The position numbers and the translations under genes were made by a program. 64,000 nucleotides of DNA from Rhodovarius crocodyli. GTDB lineage: Bacteria; Pseudomonadota; Alphaproteobacteria; Acetobacterales; Acetobacteraceae. Under the pieces are notes generated by a model. It made no database searches. It saw only the letters and a program-made list of their open reading frames with translations, and had not been told where the DNA came from. The stretch is taken from NCBI RefSeq assembly GCF_004005855.1, contig NZ_SACL01000011.1, positions 79,789 through 143,788 on the forward strand. The letters run 5' to 3'. Below are positions 46,966 through 55,772 of the stretch, piece by piece (the stretch's first letter is position 1; each line of letters starts with the position of its first letter).

Positions 46966-47982
46966 TCAGCCCTGATGGGCCGAGGCCTCGCGATCGAAGG
47001 CGCGGCGGCCCGCCAGTTCGGCTTGCAGCCGTGCCGTGGCCTCCGCGCCCGCCTGGAAGATCAGGCGATTGCCCTTGCCCTCGGCCACCGCGCGGAAGGC
47101 ATCGCCCCGCCCGATCTGCTGCAGCTCCTGCCGAAGCCGCGCGAGGATGGGCGCGGGGGTGGCGGCGGGTGCGAAGGCACCGTTCCAGATCGTGAAATCG
47201 GGCTCCGTGATGCCGTATTCGGCGCTGGTGGGCGTGTCCGGCAGCTCCGGCAGGCGCTCCTTGCCGATGACCAGCAGGGGGCGCAGCCGGCCCGACTGCA
47301 CATGGCCTTCCGCCACGGGGTAATCGGCCGCCCCCACCTGGACATGGCCCGCCGCGAGGTCCGCCACCTGCGGCGCCGTGCCGCGATAGGGCACCTTCAG
47401 CAGGTTGAGCCCGAAATGCCGGCCCAGCTGTTCCACCGCGAGTTCCGAGACGGCGCCGGAACCCGTGGTGCCGAAGGGCACGGGGGGCTGGGCGCGGTCC
47501 CGCGCGCGGGCCAGGAACTGCTCGAAGCTCGCAAGGCCGGTGGACTGGTGGGCCCACAGCACCACGGCCGTCTCCACCAGCAGGCCCAGCGGCGCGAAAT
47601 CCGCCACCGGGTCGAAGGGCTTGGGTGCCTCGCCCAGCGCCGCGATGCTGCCGATCACGGCCGTGGTGTTGGCGAACAGCAGCGTGGTGCCGTCAGCCTG
47701 ACTGCGCGCGACATGCTGCACGCCGATGGTGCCCGTGGCCCCCGCGCGGTTGTCCACCACGACCGGCACGCCCAGGCGCGCCGCCAGTTCCCGCGCGACG
47801 ACACGGCCGAAGATGTCGGTCGGCCCACCCGCCGGCCAGGGCACCACCAGCTTGATCGGGCGGGCGGGCCAGGCTTCCTCCGCGCGGGCCGGGGTCCCGG
47901 CGGCACAGCCGATGGCCGCCATCAGGCCCAGCGCCTGGCGGCGGCGCAGGATGGCGGTGGCAGGCGATGCTCGGTGGGCCAT
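46966..47982 (-). CDS. Tripartite tricarboxylate transporter binding protein (TctC/Bug family)
   Basis: A 338-residue extracytoplasmic solute receptor with a twin-arginine-like leader (RRRQALGLMAAIGCAAGTPARA). The Bug fold is shown by IKLVVPWPAGGPTDIFGRVVARELAARLG, VVVDNRAGATGTIGVQHVARSQADGTTLLFAN and VPYRGTAPQVADLAAGHVQVGA. Such receptors bind carboxylates; membrane TctA/B subunits are absent nearby, as is common for the expanded Bug family. A sigma-70 promoter lies 55 bases upstream. Confidence 0.88.
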   Translation of the reverse strand: MAHRASPATAILRRRQALGLMAAIGCAAGTPARAEEAWPARPIKLVVPWPAGGPTDIFGRVVARELAARLGVPVVVDNRAGATGTIGVQHVARSQADGTTLLFANTTAVIGSIAALGEAPKPFDPVADFAPLGLLVETAVVLWAHQSTGLASFEQFLARARDRAQPPVPFGTTGSGAVSELAVEQLGRHFGLNLLKVPYRGTAPQVADLAAGHVQVGAADYPVAEGHVQSGRLRPLLVIGKERLPELPDTPTSAEYGITEPDFTIWNGAFAPAATPAPILARLRQELQQIGRGDAFRAVAEGKGNRLIFQAGAEATARLQAELAGRRAFDREASAHQG

Positions 47983-48037
47983 GGCGGCTCCCTTCTGGTG
48001 TGACGGCGGGCGCGGTTCATCCGCGCCACGTCCGTGG

Positions 48038-48067
48038 TTTATATTTTCACACCCAAAAGAGAGTCAA
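48038..48067 (-). promoter_or_regulatory. Sigma-70-type promoter for the TctC-family gene
   Basis: Read leftward, TTGACT (48067-48062) and TATAAA (48043-48038) are separated by 18 bp, in the AT-rich gap between the FkbM gene end and the TctC-family gene. Spacing and sequences are close to consensus. Confidence 0.6.
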
Positions 48068-48075
48068 TTAACCAA

Positions 48076-48822
48076 TCAACGATTCAATGACGCATTATCC
48101 AGCGCGGCATAGATGTCCCCGCTGTTTGCCTCCGGCGGCAGCGCCAGCAGCCAGGCCTCCAGCGCCGCGGCGCCGATCGCGGCGGGGTGCGCCATCTCCA
48201 GGCTTTCGCCCAGAGAGGCGTTGAAGTGACGGTATCCCAGCGCCACGCAGCGCCGCAGCGCGACGACCGCGACATCACGCTGGATGGTCGTGAACTCGAA
48301 GCTCAGCGCCGGCACCGGGCAGGAGAGCCCGGCCAGCGCCACCGCCTCGTATCCCTCGATGTCGATCTTCAGGAAGGCCGGCTCGCCATGCGCCGCGATC
48401 AGCAGGTCCAGCGTCGTGACAGGCAGGGTCAGGCTGGCATCCCAGCTCTGCCCCTCCCAGCCCGGGGCACCGGCGGCGGCCGCGATGAACTCCGCGCTGG
48501 CGGTGGCGACGGTGGGGTTGGCGGTGTTGAGGTGCAGCGTGGCCTGGCCGGGCGCCTCGCCCACCAGGGCCTGCACCAGCGCGGCATCCCGCCCCTTCAG
48601 GATCAGCCGCAGCGCGCGGGCCAGGCGCGGCTGCGGCTCCACCGCCACCACCCGCGCGCCCAGCCGCGCGAAGCACAGCGCACGGTCGCCCACATGCGCG
48701 CCGACATCGAAGGCGATGTCGCCTGGCTTCAGGAAGCGGCCGTAGAAGGCATCCAGCGCGGGGCGCCGCGCCGGGTCGTGATAGACCCTGAGGCTGCGCC
48801 CCACCGCTGCCGCATGGGTCAC
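48076..48822 (-). CDS. FkbM-family methyltransferase
   Basis: A 248-residue SAM-dependent methyltransferase with motif I GDIAFDVGAHVGDRALCFARLGARVVAVEPQP and post-motif TLDLLIAAHGEPAFLKIDIEGYEAVALAGL, both typical of the FkbM family that methylates sugars or polyketide hydroxyls. The ATG overlaps the stop of the upstream VOC gene by 4 bases, forming an operon with VOC and GST genes; the shared biological task is unclear. Confidence 0.83.
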   Translation of the reverse strand: MTHAAAVGRSLRVYHDPARRPALDAFYGRFLKPGDIAFDVGAHVGDRALCFARLGARVVAVEPQPRLARALRLILKGRDAALVQALVGEAPGQATLHLNTANPTVATASAEFIAAAAGAPGWEGQSWDASLTLPVTTLDLLIAAHGEPAFLKIDIEGYEAVALAGLSCPVPALSFEFTTIQRDVAVVALRRCVALGYRHFNASLGESLEMAHPAAIGAAALEAWLLALPPEANSGDIYAALDNASLNR

Positions 48823-49718
48823 GGCACGAACACCACCGCGGCACCCGCGGCGTGCTCGGGCGCCACCATCAGCCCGCCATCCGGGGTTTCCACCAGCGGC
48901 AGGCCGAGGCCGCGCACGGCAGCGTTGCCGTCGCTGGTGCGGATCACCATGCCGGCCATGAAGGGCAGCGCCGGCGCCGTCACTCCCGGCAGCACCTGCG
49001 GCAGGGCCGCGGGCTCCAGGATACGCACCACGGTTTCCATCACCGGGGCCTCGGGGCCCGCCACGCGCTCACCGCCCGGGAAGCGCAGGCGGAAGCCGCC
49101 GGCCGGATCGGGCTCGAACGGCACGCCCGACAGGCGCGAGAAGCGGGTGGCCACATCGGCCGGATTCTCGGCCGCCATGACCAGGGCGACCAGCGCATCG
49201 GCCTTGTTGGCGTGGTCCATCCAGCGGGGCTGCCAGATCAGTTCGGGCGTCAGGTGCTGGATCAGCTGGATACGGCCCTCCGCCGCGTCGGGCAGCGGCA
49301 GGCGGGCGAATTTCGCATGGCGCGGATCGCCCTTCTCCACCGGGCGTTCCAGCCAGGCGACACCCTTGATGGGGATGCCGGCAGCCTGCATGCGGGTCAG
49401 GTTCGCCTCGGCATCCGCCACGCCCAGCGCCAGGATATGCAGGCCCGTGTAGCGCGACAGGAACCCGCCCAGCTGGTTGTCGAACAGCGCGGGGTCCAGG
49501 ATCGCCAGCAGCTCGATATAGCCATGGCGCAGGAAGGCGCAGCGGTTGCCGGTGCCGAACTGCTCCACCGGCTGGTCCGGGCTGCGGCGGCCCGATTGCT
49601 GCGCGATGGGCGACAGCGAGAAGCCCAGCTTCTCATAGGCCGCGACCATCGGGCCAAGATCGCGGGCGCAGACGCCCACATGGTCGAGTGCGAGGGCAAT
49701 GCTCATGGGGGCGCTCAT
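48819..49718 (-). CDS. VOC-family (glyoxalase-like) protein
   Basis: A 299-residue protein of the vicinal-oxygen-chelate fold. The first half fits a glyoxalase-like module (ALDHVGVCARDLGPMVAAYEKLGF, with RCAFLRHGYIELLAIL and GLHILALGVADAEANLTRM); the second half is a related module (QHLTPELIWQPRWMDHANKADALVALVM). No reaction can be assigned. Start at 49718 overlaps the GST stop (ATGA); Met at 49706 is an alternative. Confidence 0.75.
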   Translation of the reverse strand: MSAPMSIALALDHVGVCARDLGPMVAAYEKLGFSLSPIAQQSGRRSPDQPVEQFGTGNRCAFLRHGYIELLAILDPALFDNQLGGFLSRYTGLHILALGVADAEANLTRMQAAGIPIKGVAWLERPVEKGDPRHAKFARLPLPDAAEGRIQLIQHLTPELIWQPRWMDHANKADALVALVMAAENPADVATRFSRLSGVPFEPDPAGGFRLRFPGGERVAGPEAPVMETVVRILEPAALPQVLPGVTAPALPFMAGMVIRTSDGNAAVRGLGLPLVETPDGGLMVAPEHAAGAAVVFVP

Positions 49719-50365
49719 GCGGGGTTCTCGAACTTGTCCAGTTGCCAGGATTCGGGTTCGGCCAGGGCCTCGTCGTACCAGCGGCGCATCAGCGCATGGC
49801 CGCGCACCTGCTCCATATAGCGCAGGGAGGTCGCCGACAGCTCCGGCTGCCAGGTCAGGAAGCGGCAGACGACGGGGGCGAACATGATGTCCGCGCCGCT
49901 CATGTCCAGGCCGAACAGGAAGGGGCCGCCCGAGATTTCCAGGCACTCGGCCCAGATCGCCTCGATGCGCGCGATGTCGGCCAGCGCGCCCGGGGTGCGG
50001 CGCTGGCCGGGAAACTCGCGGCCGATGTTGAACGGCATGGCCATGCGCAGCTCGCGGAACCCCGCATGCATCTCGGCCGCCACCGAGCGCGCCATGGCGC
50101 GCGGCACCGGGGCCATGGGCCACAGCGCCACATGTTCCGAGCAATATTCGATGATCGACAGGCTTTCCCAGATCCGCGCGCCGTGATGCTCCAGATAGGG
50201 AACGGTGCCGGAGGGGGTGGCTTCCTTGATGGCGGGGGTGGAGCCGCCGGCGAGCGGGAACACCACTTCCTCCACATCCAGCCGCGCCAGATGCACGGCC
50301 AGCCAGCCGCGCAGCGACCAGGAGGAATAACGCTTGTTGCCGATGATCAGACGGCCGTCCGACAT
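49715..50365 (-). CDS. Glutathione S-transferase family protein
   Basis: A 216-residue protein with an N-terminal thioredoxin-like domain (LIIGNKRYSSWSLRGWLAVHLARLDVEEVVFPL, with the conserved ATPSGTVPYLEHHGARIWESLSIIEY) and a helical C-terminal domain. The likely catalytic residue is the Ser in SSWS. Family members conjugate or detoxify electrophiles. First gene of the GST-VOC-FkbM operon. Confidence 0.85.
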   Translation of the reverse strand: MSDGRLIIGNKRYSSWSLRGWLAVHLARLDVEEVVFPLAGGSTPAIKEATPSGTVPYLEHHGARIWESLSIIEYCSEHVALWPMAPVPRAMARSVAAEMHAGFRELRMAMPFNIGREFPGQRRTPGALADIARIEAIWAECLEISGGPFLFGLDMSGADIMFAPVVCRFLTWQPELSATSLRYMEQVRGHALMRRWYDEALAEPESWQLDKFENPA

Positions 50366-50537
50366 GGTAAACCTTCCTTACCCTTGCAGGCCTTGATGGC
50401 ATGCGAGGCCCGCGCGCTCAACCGCACCCCGGTTGCGATGGCGCAAAGGCAGCCGCCCCCGGCAGGGCACGGCTGTTGCGGAGCGGCGGAAGGCAGGCAT
50501 GGGGCGCGAGGGGCAAGGCCCGACGCGCCCTGATGAC

Positions 50538-51917
50538 TCAGCTCTGGGCGTCGGGGCTGAGCACCATGCAGGGGCTGCGGCCGCGGGCGCGGTCGCAGGC
50601 CTGCTGGGCGCCGCCCTGGGAGAGGCCGATGATGCGGGCGCGGAACAGCGTGGCACGGCCGACGCGCACCGGCTGCACATCCACGCGCCCGCCGGACACG
50701 CCGGCCGACTGGGCGGCGCTGCGGGCCTGGCGCTCGTCGCTGAACGCACCGACCTGGATGGCCCAGCTGGAATGCGTGGTCACCACGGCGGGGCGGATGT
50801 TGCTGGGCAGGGTCGAGGCCTGCGCGGTGCCGATGAAGCCCAGGCTGCGCGTGAAGCCCGTGCGCGCCGGAGAGGCGTCGGCGAGCTGCGTCGGGCGCTG
50901 GGCCTCGCTGCGCGAGGCGGCTTCGGCCATGGCCGCGGCACCCTCGGGCGTGCTGCCGTCGGGGATCGGGTCCATCCGGCCGGCGATGATGGTCTGCGTC
51001 GGCGGCGCATAGCCGGCCAGCGCGCTGCCACCGGTGTAGGAACCGCTCTCGCGCGCGGCGCTCTCGGCCAGGGCGGCGGCGCCGCCGGGGGTCGAGCCAT
51101 CGGCGATGGGCTCCATCGCCACCACGCCGCCGCGGGCGGGGGTGGGGCGGGCGGCCGCCATGCGCACGGGTGCCACGCTGGGCTCGGGGTCCGGCGCGCG
51201 GGCGTACTGGGCGCCCTGCTCGCGGATCGCGCGCTGCTCGGCCAGGGCGGTCAGCGTGGCCGAGTCCATGCGGCGCGGGCCGGCCGGCACGCGCAGCGGG
51301 ATTTCGGCGGCGGCATAGACCTCAGGCGGCGCGCGGCGCACGGGGCTGGAGGCGATGATGTTGGGTCCGATCCGCGCCACGTAGTTGCGCGTCTCCTGCG
51401 GCAGGGAACCACGGTTGTAGAGGTAGTTCTCCAGCCGGCGCGGACCCGCGTTGTAGGCCGCGAGGAAGCCCGGCGAGCCGTACAGGTCGTACATCTCGCG
51501 CAGATACGCGGTGCCGGCCATGATGCTGTCATACGGGTGGTAGGGATCTTCGCCCAGGTCGTAGCGGGACTGCAGCTCGCGATAGGTCCCGGGCATGACC
51601 TGCATCAGGCCCATGGCGCCGACCGGGCTGGTGGCGCCGGCGCGGCCGCCGCTTTCCTGGCGCATCACCTCACGGACCCAGCGCTCCGGCACGTCGAAGC
51701 GGCGGGAGGCCTCGCGGATCCAGGGACCCCATGGGTCGCTGGGGGGGCCCGGCGGATCATAGGAACGGGTCTGCGTCGCATGGGCCGTCGGCCGGCGACC
51801 GGTCGCGGCCTGCTGGCTGCTGCCGCAGGCGCTCAGCGCCGCCAGCACCACCATGGCCATCCCAGCCCGCGCGTAACCGCAGCGCATCACCGCAGAAGCA
51901 CGAAAGACATCGAGCAT
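50538..51917 (-). CDS. Lytic transglycosylase lipoprotein with SPOR domain
   Basis: Cell-wall enzyme of 459 residues. A lipoprotein signal ends in VVLAALSAC. Residues about 60-180 are a transglycosylase SLT domain with the catalytic Glu in VREVMRQESGGRAGATSPVGAMGLMQVMPGTY and AAYNAGPRRLENYL. The middle is low-complexity and contains a duplicated unit (MEPIADGSTPGGAAALAESA and MDPIPDGSTPEGAAAMAEAA). The last ~75 residues are a SPOR domain (WAIQVGAFSDERQARSAAQSAG), which directs such proteins to septal, stem-peptide-free peptidoglycan. A later Met (residue 11) is a possible start. Confidence 0.88.
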   Translation of the reverse strand: MLDVFRASAVMRCGYARAGMAMVVLAALSACGSSQQAATGRRPTAHATQTRSYDPPGPPSDPWGPWIREASRRFDVPERWVREVMRQESGGRAGATSPVGAMGLMQVMPGTYRELQSRYDLGEDPYHPYDSIMAGTAYLREMYDLYGSPGFLAAYNAGPRRLENYLYNRGSLPQETRNYVARIGPNIIASSPVRRAPPEVYAAAEIPLRVPAGPRRMDSATLTALAEQRAIREQGAQYARAPDPEPSVAPVRMAAARPTPARGGVVAMEPIADGSTPGGAAALAESAARESGSYTGGSALAGYAPPTQTIIAGRMDPIPDGSTPEGAAAMAEAASRSEAQRPTQLADASPARTGFTRSLGFIGTAQASTLPSNIRPAVVTTHSSWAIQVGAFSDERQARSAAQSAGVSGGRVDVQPVRVGRATLFRARIIGLSQGGAQQACDRARGRSPCMVLSPDAQS

Positions 51918-52064
51918 CCAGAACTCTCCCCTGGCCTGTCCCAGGAACTGAAAGCGGCCTCCACCCCCATGGAAACCGCACTCGAACAGGCGTCCCCCTC
52001 CGGATAGCCCGGAAAAGTGAGCGGCACCTTACCCAAGGCGCCCCCCTCCATGCAACATCGCGAA

Positions 52065-52973
52065 TCAATCCGTGGGCGGATTCTCCCGCGCGCCCTGCCC
52101 TTCACCTTGGCGCGACAGCTCCAATGCGCGGGCATAGACCGCCTTGCGCGGCAGGCCATGGGCCAGCGCCACGCTGGCCGCCGCATCACGCAGCGACATG
52201 CCGCGCATGGCCGCCAGCAGCGCGTCATCCAGGTTTTCCGCGCCTTCCGCGGCTTCACCGGGCGGGCCCAGCAGCAGCACGACCTCGCCGCGCGGCGGGT
52301 CGGCCTCGGCGCCGGCCAACAATTCCGCGAGAGTGCCGCGCCGCACTTCCTCGAAGCGCTTGGTCAGTTCGCGCGCCAGGGCGGCGGGTCGTTCCGGCCC
52401 CAGCCCCTCGATCAGCGCGGCCAGGGTCTCGGCCACCCGGTGCGGCGCCTCATAGAAGATGAGGGTGGCCGCGAGTCCCGCCTGTTCCATGCCCTTGATC
52501 TTCGCGATGGCCGCCTGGCGCGGCCCGCCGCGCGGCGGCAGGAAGCCCTGGAACAGGAAGGGATGCGGCGGCAGGCCGGACAGGGTCAGCGCCAGCACGG
52601 CCGCACTCGGGCCGGGAATGCCCGTGACCGGCAGCCCCGCCTCGATCACGGCCCGCACCAGCCGGTATCCGGGGTCGCTGACCAAAGGCGTGCCGGCGTC
52701 ACTCACCAGCGCAACTTTCGCCCCCGACCGCAATTTCACCAGAATGCCCGGGATCTCTGCGTCCTCGTTATGGTCGTGCAGCGGCCGAAGCGGTATGGAG
52801 AGCCCGTGGCGGACAAGCAGTTTCTGCGTGACTCGCGTGTCCTCGCACAGGATGAATTCCGCCCCGGCCAGCGTTGCCAGGGCGCGGGGGGACAGATCGT
52901 CCATGTTGCCGATCGGCGTCGCGACCAGGGCGAGGCCTGCCGGCGGAAGGGGAGTTTTTGATGCGTCGTCCAT
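52065..52973 (-). CDS. rsmI: 16S rRNA (cytidine1402-2'-O)-methyltransferase
   Basis: Methylates C1402 in the ribosomal decoding centre. The tetrapyrrole-methylase fold is plain: LALVATPIGNMDDLSPRALATLAGAEFILCEDTRVT, VALVSDAGTPLVSDPGYRLV and FLFQGFLPPRGGPRQAAI. ATG 52973 gives a 302-residue protein. Its start region overlaps the divergent LpoA-like gene by 13 bases, so each promoter must lie inside the other gene. rsmI beside an lpoA-type gene is a common arrangement. Confidence 0.93.
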   Translation of the reverse strand: MDDASKTPLPPAGLALVATPIGNMDDLSPRALATLAGAEFILCEDTRVTQKLLVRHGLSIPLRPLHDHNEDAEIPGILVKLRSGAKVALVSDAGTPLVSDPGYRLVRAVIEAGLPVTGIPGPSAAVLALTLSGLPPHPFLFQGFLPPRGGPRQAAIAKIKGMEQAGLAATLIFYEAPHRVAETLAALIEGLGPERPAALARELTKRFEEVRRGTLAELLAGAEADPPRGEVVLLLGPPGEAAEGAENLDDALLAAMRGMSLRDAAASVALAHGLPRKAVYARALELSRQGEGQGARENPPTD

Positions 52974-54175
52974 CTCGGTTTCCGGCTCACTCGGCAGCGG
53001 CCCGCCTGCTGCGCCATGCGCGCTTGGGCGTTCCCGCTGCCCTGCTGATGGCCCTGATCGGCTGCGCACCGCAAGTGCAACAGCCGGCCCAGGTGTGGCA
53101 GCCGCCCGGCCAGTCCTCCCTCGGCTGGGCGCCCGGCCCGGCCCAGGCGCCCGCCGCGCCGCAGACGGCGCGCAACCGCGTGGGCCTGCTGCTGCCGCTC
53201 TCGGGCAGCAACGGCGCGCTCGGCCAGGCCATGCTGAACGCCGCCCAGCTCGCGCTGTTCGAGCAGGCGGACCCGCGCGTGGAACTGGTGCCGCAGGACA
53301 CCCGTTCCACCAGCAGCGGGGCGGCCGACGCCGCCCGCCAGGCCCTGGCCGAGGGTGCGACCGTGCTGGTCGGCCCGCTGACGCTGGGTGAGACAGCCGC
53401 CGCCGGCCGCGCCGCGCGCGCCGCCAATGCGCCCATGCTGGCCTTCACCAGCGACGAGTCGCAGGCCGGCCACGGCGTCTATGTGCTGGGCGTGACGCCC
53501 ACCCAGGTCGGCCGCCGCATCGTGCAGGCCGCCCAGGGTTCGCAGCGCATCGGCGTGATCGTCCAGGAGGACGAGTTCGGCCGCCGCCTGAGCAGCGCGA
53601 TCCGCGAGGCCGCCGCTGCCGCCGGCATGCAGCCGCCCGTCGTGCAGACCTATCGCGGCACCGGCACCGAGGCCGCGATGCAGTCCTTCCTGGCCGCCGC
53701 CAACGGCGCGGGCGGGGTGCAGGCCGTGGTGCTCGGCGTGTCCGGCACGCAGTCCCGCGCGCTCGCGCAGGGGCTGGCGGCGGGTGGGCTCACGCCCGCG
53801 CCGCGCATCATCGGCACCCATCTGTGGGTGGGCGACAACCAGATCGCGCGGGAGCCCGCCCTGGCCGGCGCCCTGTTCGTGGGCCCCGATCCCAGCGTGC
53901 GCGCGGGCTTCGACGAGCGCTACAACGCGGCTTTCGGCAACCGCCCTGCCCGGCTTGCCGGCACCGCCTATGACGGCGCCGCCCTGGCCAGCCGCGCCGC
54001 GCGCGAGGGCACGCGCGAGCTGCCGGTGGGCGAGGCCTTCCAGGGTGCGGACGGGCCCATCCGCCTGCTGCCGAACGGTGAGCTGGCACGCGGCCTGGCC
54101 ATCATGGAGGTGCGCCCCAACGCCGAGCCCGCCCTGCGCGAGCCCGCGCCGGTGCCCGGCGCGGCCGGCAGCTGA
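52961..54175 (+). CDS. Penicillin-binding protein activator (LpoA-like) lipoprotein
   Basis: A 404-residue outer-membrane lipoprotein with lipobox LMALIGCAP. The body is a periplasmic-binding-protein type I fold (RNRVGLLLPLSGSNGALGQAMLNAAQLALFEQ, VLVGPLTLGETAAAGRAARAANAPMLAFTSDES, and IIGTHLWVGDNQIAREPALAGALFVGPD), as in LpoA, which stimulates PBP1A. It lacks the TPR N-terminal domain of E. coli LpoA, usual for alphaproteobacterial forms. ATG 52961 has AAGGGGAG upstream. Confidence 0.85.
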   Translation: MRRPSRFPAHSAAARLLRHARLGVPAALLMALIGCAPQVQQPAQVWQPPGQSSLGWAPGPAQAPAAPQTARNRVGLLLPLSGSNGALGQAMLNAAQLALFEQADPRVELVPQDTRSTSSGAADAARQALAEGATVLVGPLTLGETAAAGRAARAANAPMLAFTSDESQAGHGVYVLGVTPTQVGRRIVQAAQGSQRIGVIVQEDEFGRRLSSAIREAAAAAGMQPPVVQTYRGTGTEAAMQSFLAAANGAGGVQAVVLGVSGTQSRALAQGLAAGGLTPAPRIIGTHLWVGDNQIAREPALAGALFVGPDPSVRAGFDERYNAAFGNRPARLAGTAYDGAALASRAAREGTRELPVGEAFQGADGPIRLLPNGELARGLAIMEVRPNAEPALREPAPVPGAAGS

Positions 54176-54260
54176 CGATGCTTCTTCGTCGCATCGCCAG
54201 CGACGTCGCCGGGCCGATTCACGCCGCCGACGCCGTGCGTCGGCAACGATCGGGCCGGTG

Positions 54261-55634
54261 ATGCTCCCCCTCGGCCGGCTTCTGCGCACCTCGGCGCTGC
54301 TGGGCGCCATGCCGCTCGCGGTCCAGGTGCTGTTCCTGGCCACCGAGCGCATCCGCCCCGGCGAGGCCGCCCTGGCCTGCCTGGCCATCATCGCGGTCTC
54401 GGTCGCGCTGGCCTGGTTCTGGCTGATGAACATCCAGCGCCTGGCCGATGCGCTGCGCATCGCCTCGGAACAGGGGGACCCGCTGTCGGCCCCCTTCCGG
54501 GCCCCGCGCCTGCCCGCGGTGAAGGATATCGAGGACGAGCTGCTGCGCCTGGCGCGCAGCCTGGAGGCGCGCGCCCAGCTGGAGGGTCAACTGCGCGCCG
54601 CCGACGCCACCATCGTGGAGCGCCTGCCCGACCCGCTGATCGTGCTGGGAGAGGACACCACGCCCCTGCGCGCCAATGCCGCCGCGCGCCGCCAGTTCGG
54701 CACCCGTGGCGAATCGGCGGGCGGCGAGCTGGGCGCCCTGCTGCGCCATCCGGCCCTCGCCGCCGCCGTGGACCGTGCCCGCGCCGAGGGGCGCCCCCAG
54801 ACCACCGAGCTTCGCCTGCCCGTTCCGGTCGAGCGCGACATTGTGGCCCAGTGCATCCCGATGGAGCCGCCGCTCTCTGACGGCGGCCGGCTTGTCATCG
54901 TCCTGTCAGACCGCACGGAGGCGCGCGCGGTCGAGCGCATGCGCGCCGATTTTGTCGCCAATGCCAGCCATGAGCTGCGCTCGCCGCTCGCCAGCCTGAT
55001 CGGCTTCATCGAGACCCTGCGCGGCCCGGCCGAGGATGACGCCGAGGCGCGCTCCCGCTTCCTGGCCATCATGGCCAGCCAGGCAGAGCGCATGAAAAGC
55101 CTGATCGACGACCTGCTGAGCCTGTCGCGCATCGAGTTGTCGGAGCACCAGCCGCCCGAGGGCAGCGCCGACCTCGCCGCCCTGATCCGGGCCGAGGTCG
55201 CGGCGGTGGAACCCATCACGCGCGGCGCCACCCTGGAGGTGACCGTGCCCGAGACCTTGCCCGTCACGGCCGCGGACGCGACCCAGCTCTCCCAGGTGCT
55301 GCGCAACCTGATCGAGAACGCCCTGCGCCACGGCAAGCCCGCCGGCCTGGTGCGGATCGAGGCCAGGCGCGTGGTCGCCGGCCCCCGCCTGCCGAACCGG
55401 CCGGGCGTGCTGCTGTCCGTCACCGATGACGGGCCGGGCATCCCGAAGGAGCACATCCCGCGCCTGACGGAACGGTTCTATCGCGTCGATGCCGGGCGCG
55501 GGCGGGCCAGCGGCGGCACCGGGCTGGGGCTGGCCATCGTGAAGCACATCGTGAACCGCCACCGCGGCCAGTTGCTGATCGAGAGCGAGCTGGGCCAGGG
55601 CGCGTGCTTCAAGGTGTGGCTGCCGGCGGAGTGA
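54261..55634 (+). CDS. phoR: PhoR-like sensor histidine kinase
   Basis: Two membrane segments (about 12-27 and 35-55), a PAS-like region (about 110-200), HisKA with phospho-His237 in FVANASHELRSPLASLIGFIETLRGP, and a HATPase_c domain (LSQVLRNLIENALRHGK, TDDGPGIPKEH, GGTGLGLAIVKHIVNRH). In PhoR this pattern senses phosphate status through Pst/PhoU, but no response regulator or pst genes lie here, so the signal is inferred. The stop codon lies within the AT-rich repeat that follows. Confidence 0.82.
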   Translation: MLPLGRLLRTSALLGAMPLAVQVLFLATERIRPGEAALACLAIIAVSVALAWFWLMNIQRLADALRIASEQGDPLSAPFRAPRLPAVKDIEDELLRLARSLEARAQLEGQLRAADATIVERLPDPLIVLGEDTTPLRANAAARRQFGTRGESAGGELGALLRHPALAAAVDRARAEGRPQTTELRLPVPVERDIVAQCIPMEPPLSDGGRLVIVLSDRTEARAVERMRADFVANASHELRSPLASLIGFIETLRGPAEDDAEARSRFLAIMASQAERMKSLIDDLLSLSRIELSEHQPPEGSADLAALIRAEVAAVEPITRGATLEVTVPETLPVTAADATQLSQVLRNLIENALRHGKPAGLVRIEARRVVAGPRLPNRPGVLLSVTDDGPGIPKEHIPRLTERFYRVDAGRGRASGGTGLGLAIVKHIVNRHRGQLLIESELGQGACFKVWLPAE

Positions 55635-55758
55635 GGCATTCTTCTTTTTCTGTAGAAAAAGAAGCAAGAAGACTTTTGCGAGCCTAGTGCTACCGGCCAC
55701 ATTCGGCGCCGCCAACTCACAGAAATTTTTTGGTTCTTTTTTATAAAAAGGAACGAAT
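55632..55758. repeat. AT-rich double-hairpin repeat, copy 1
   Basis: An AT-rich patch in a high-GC region, between two convergent genes. The left end has a perfect 10-bp stem (55641-55650 and 55655-55664, loop TGTA) and the right end another hairpin (GTTCTTTTTT..AAAAAGGAAC, about 55735-55756). The left 50 and right 45 bases match a second copy at 60004; the middle differs. The stop codon of the kinase is the first triplet of the repeat. Likely bidirectional terminator. Confidence 0.8.
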
Positions 55759-55772
55759 TAATTTTGACTTCC

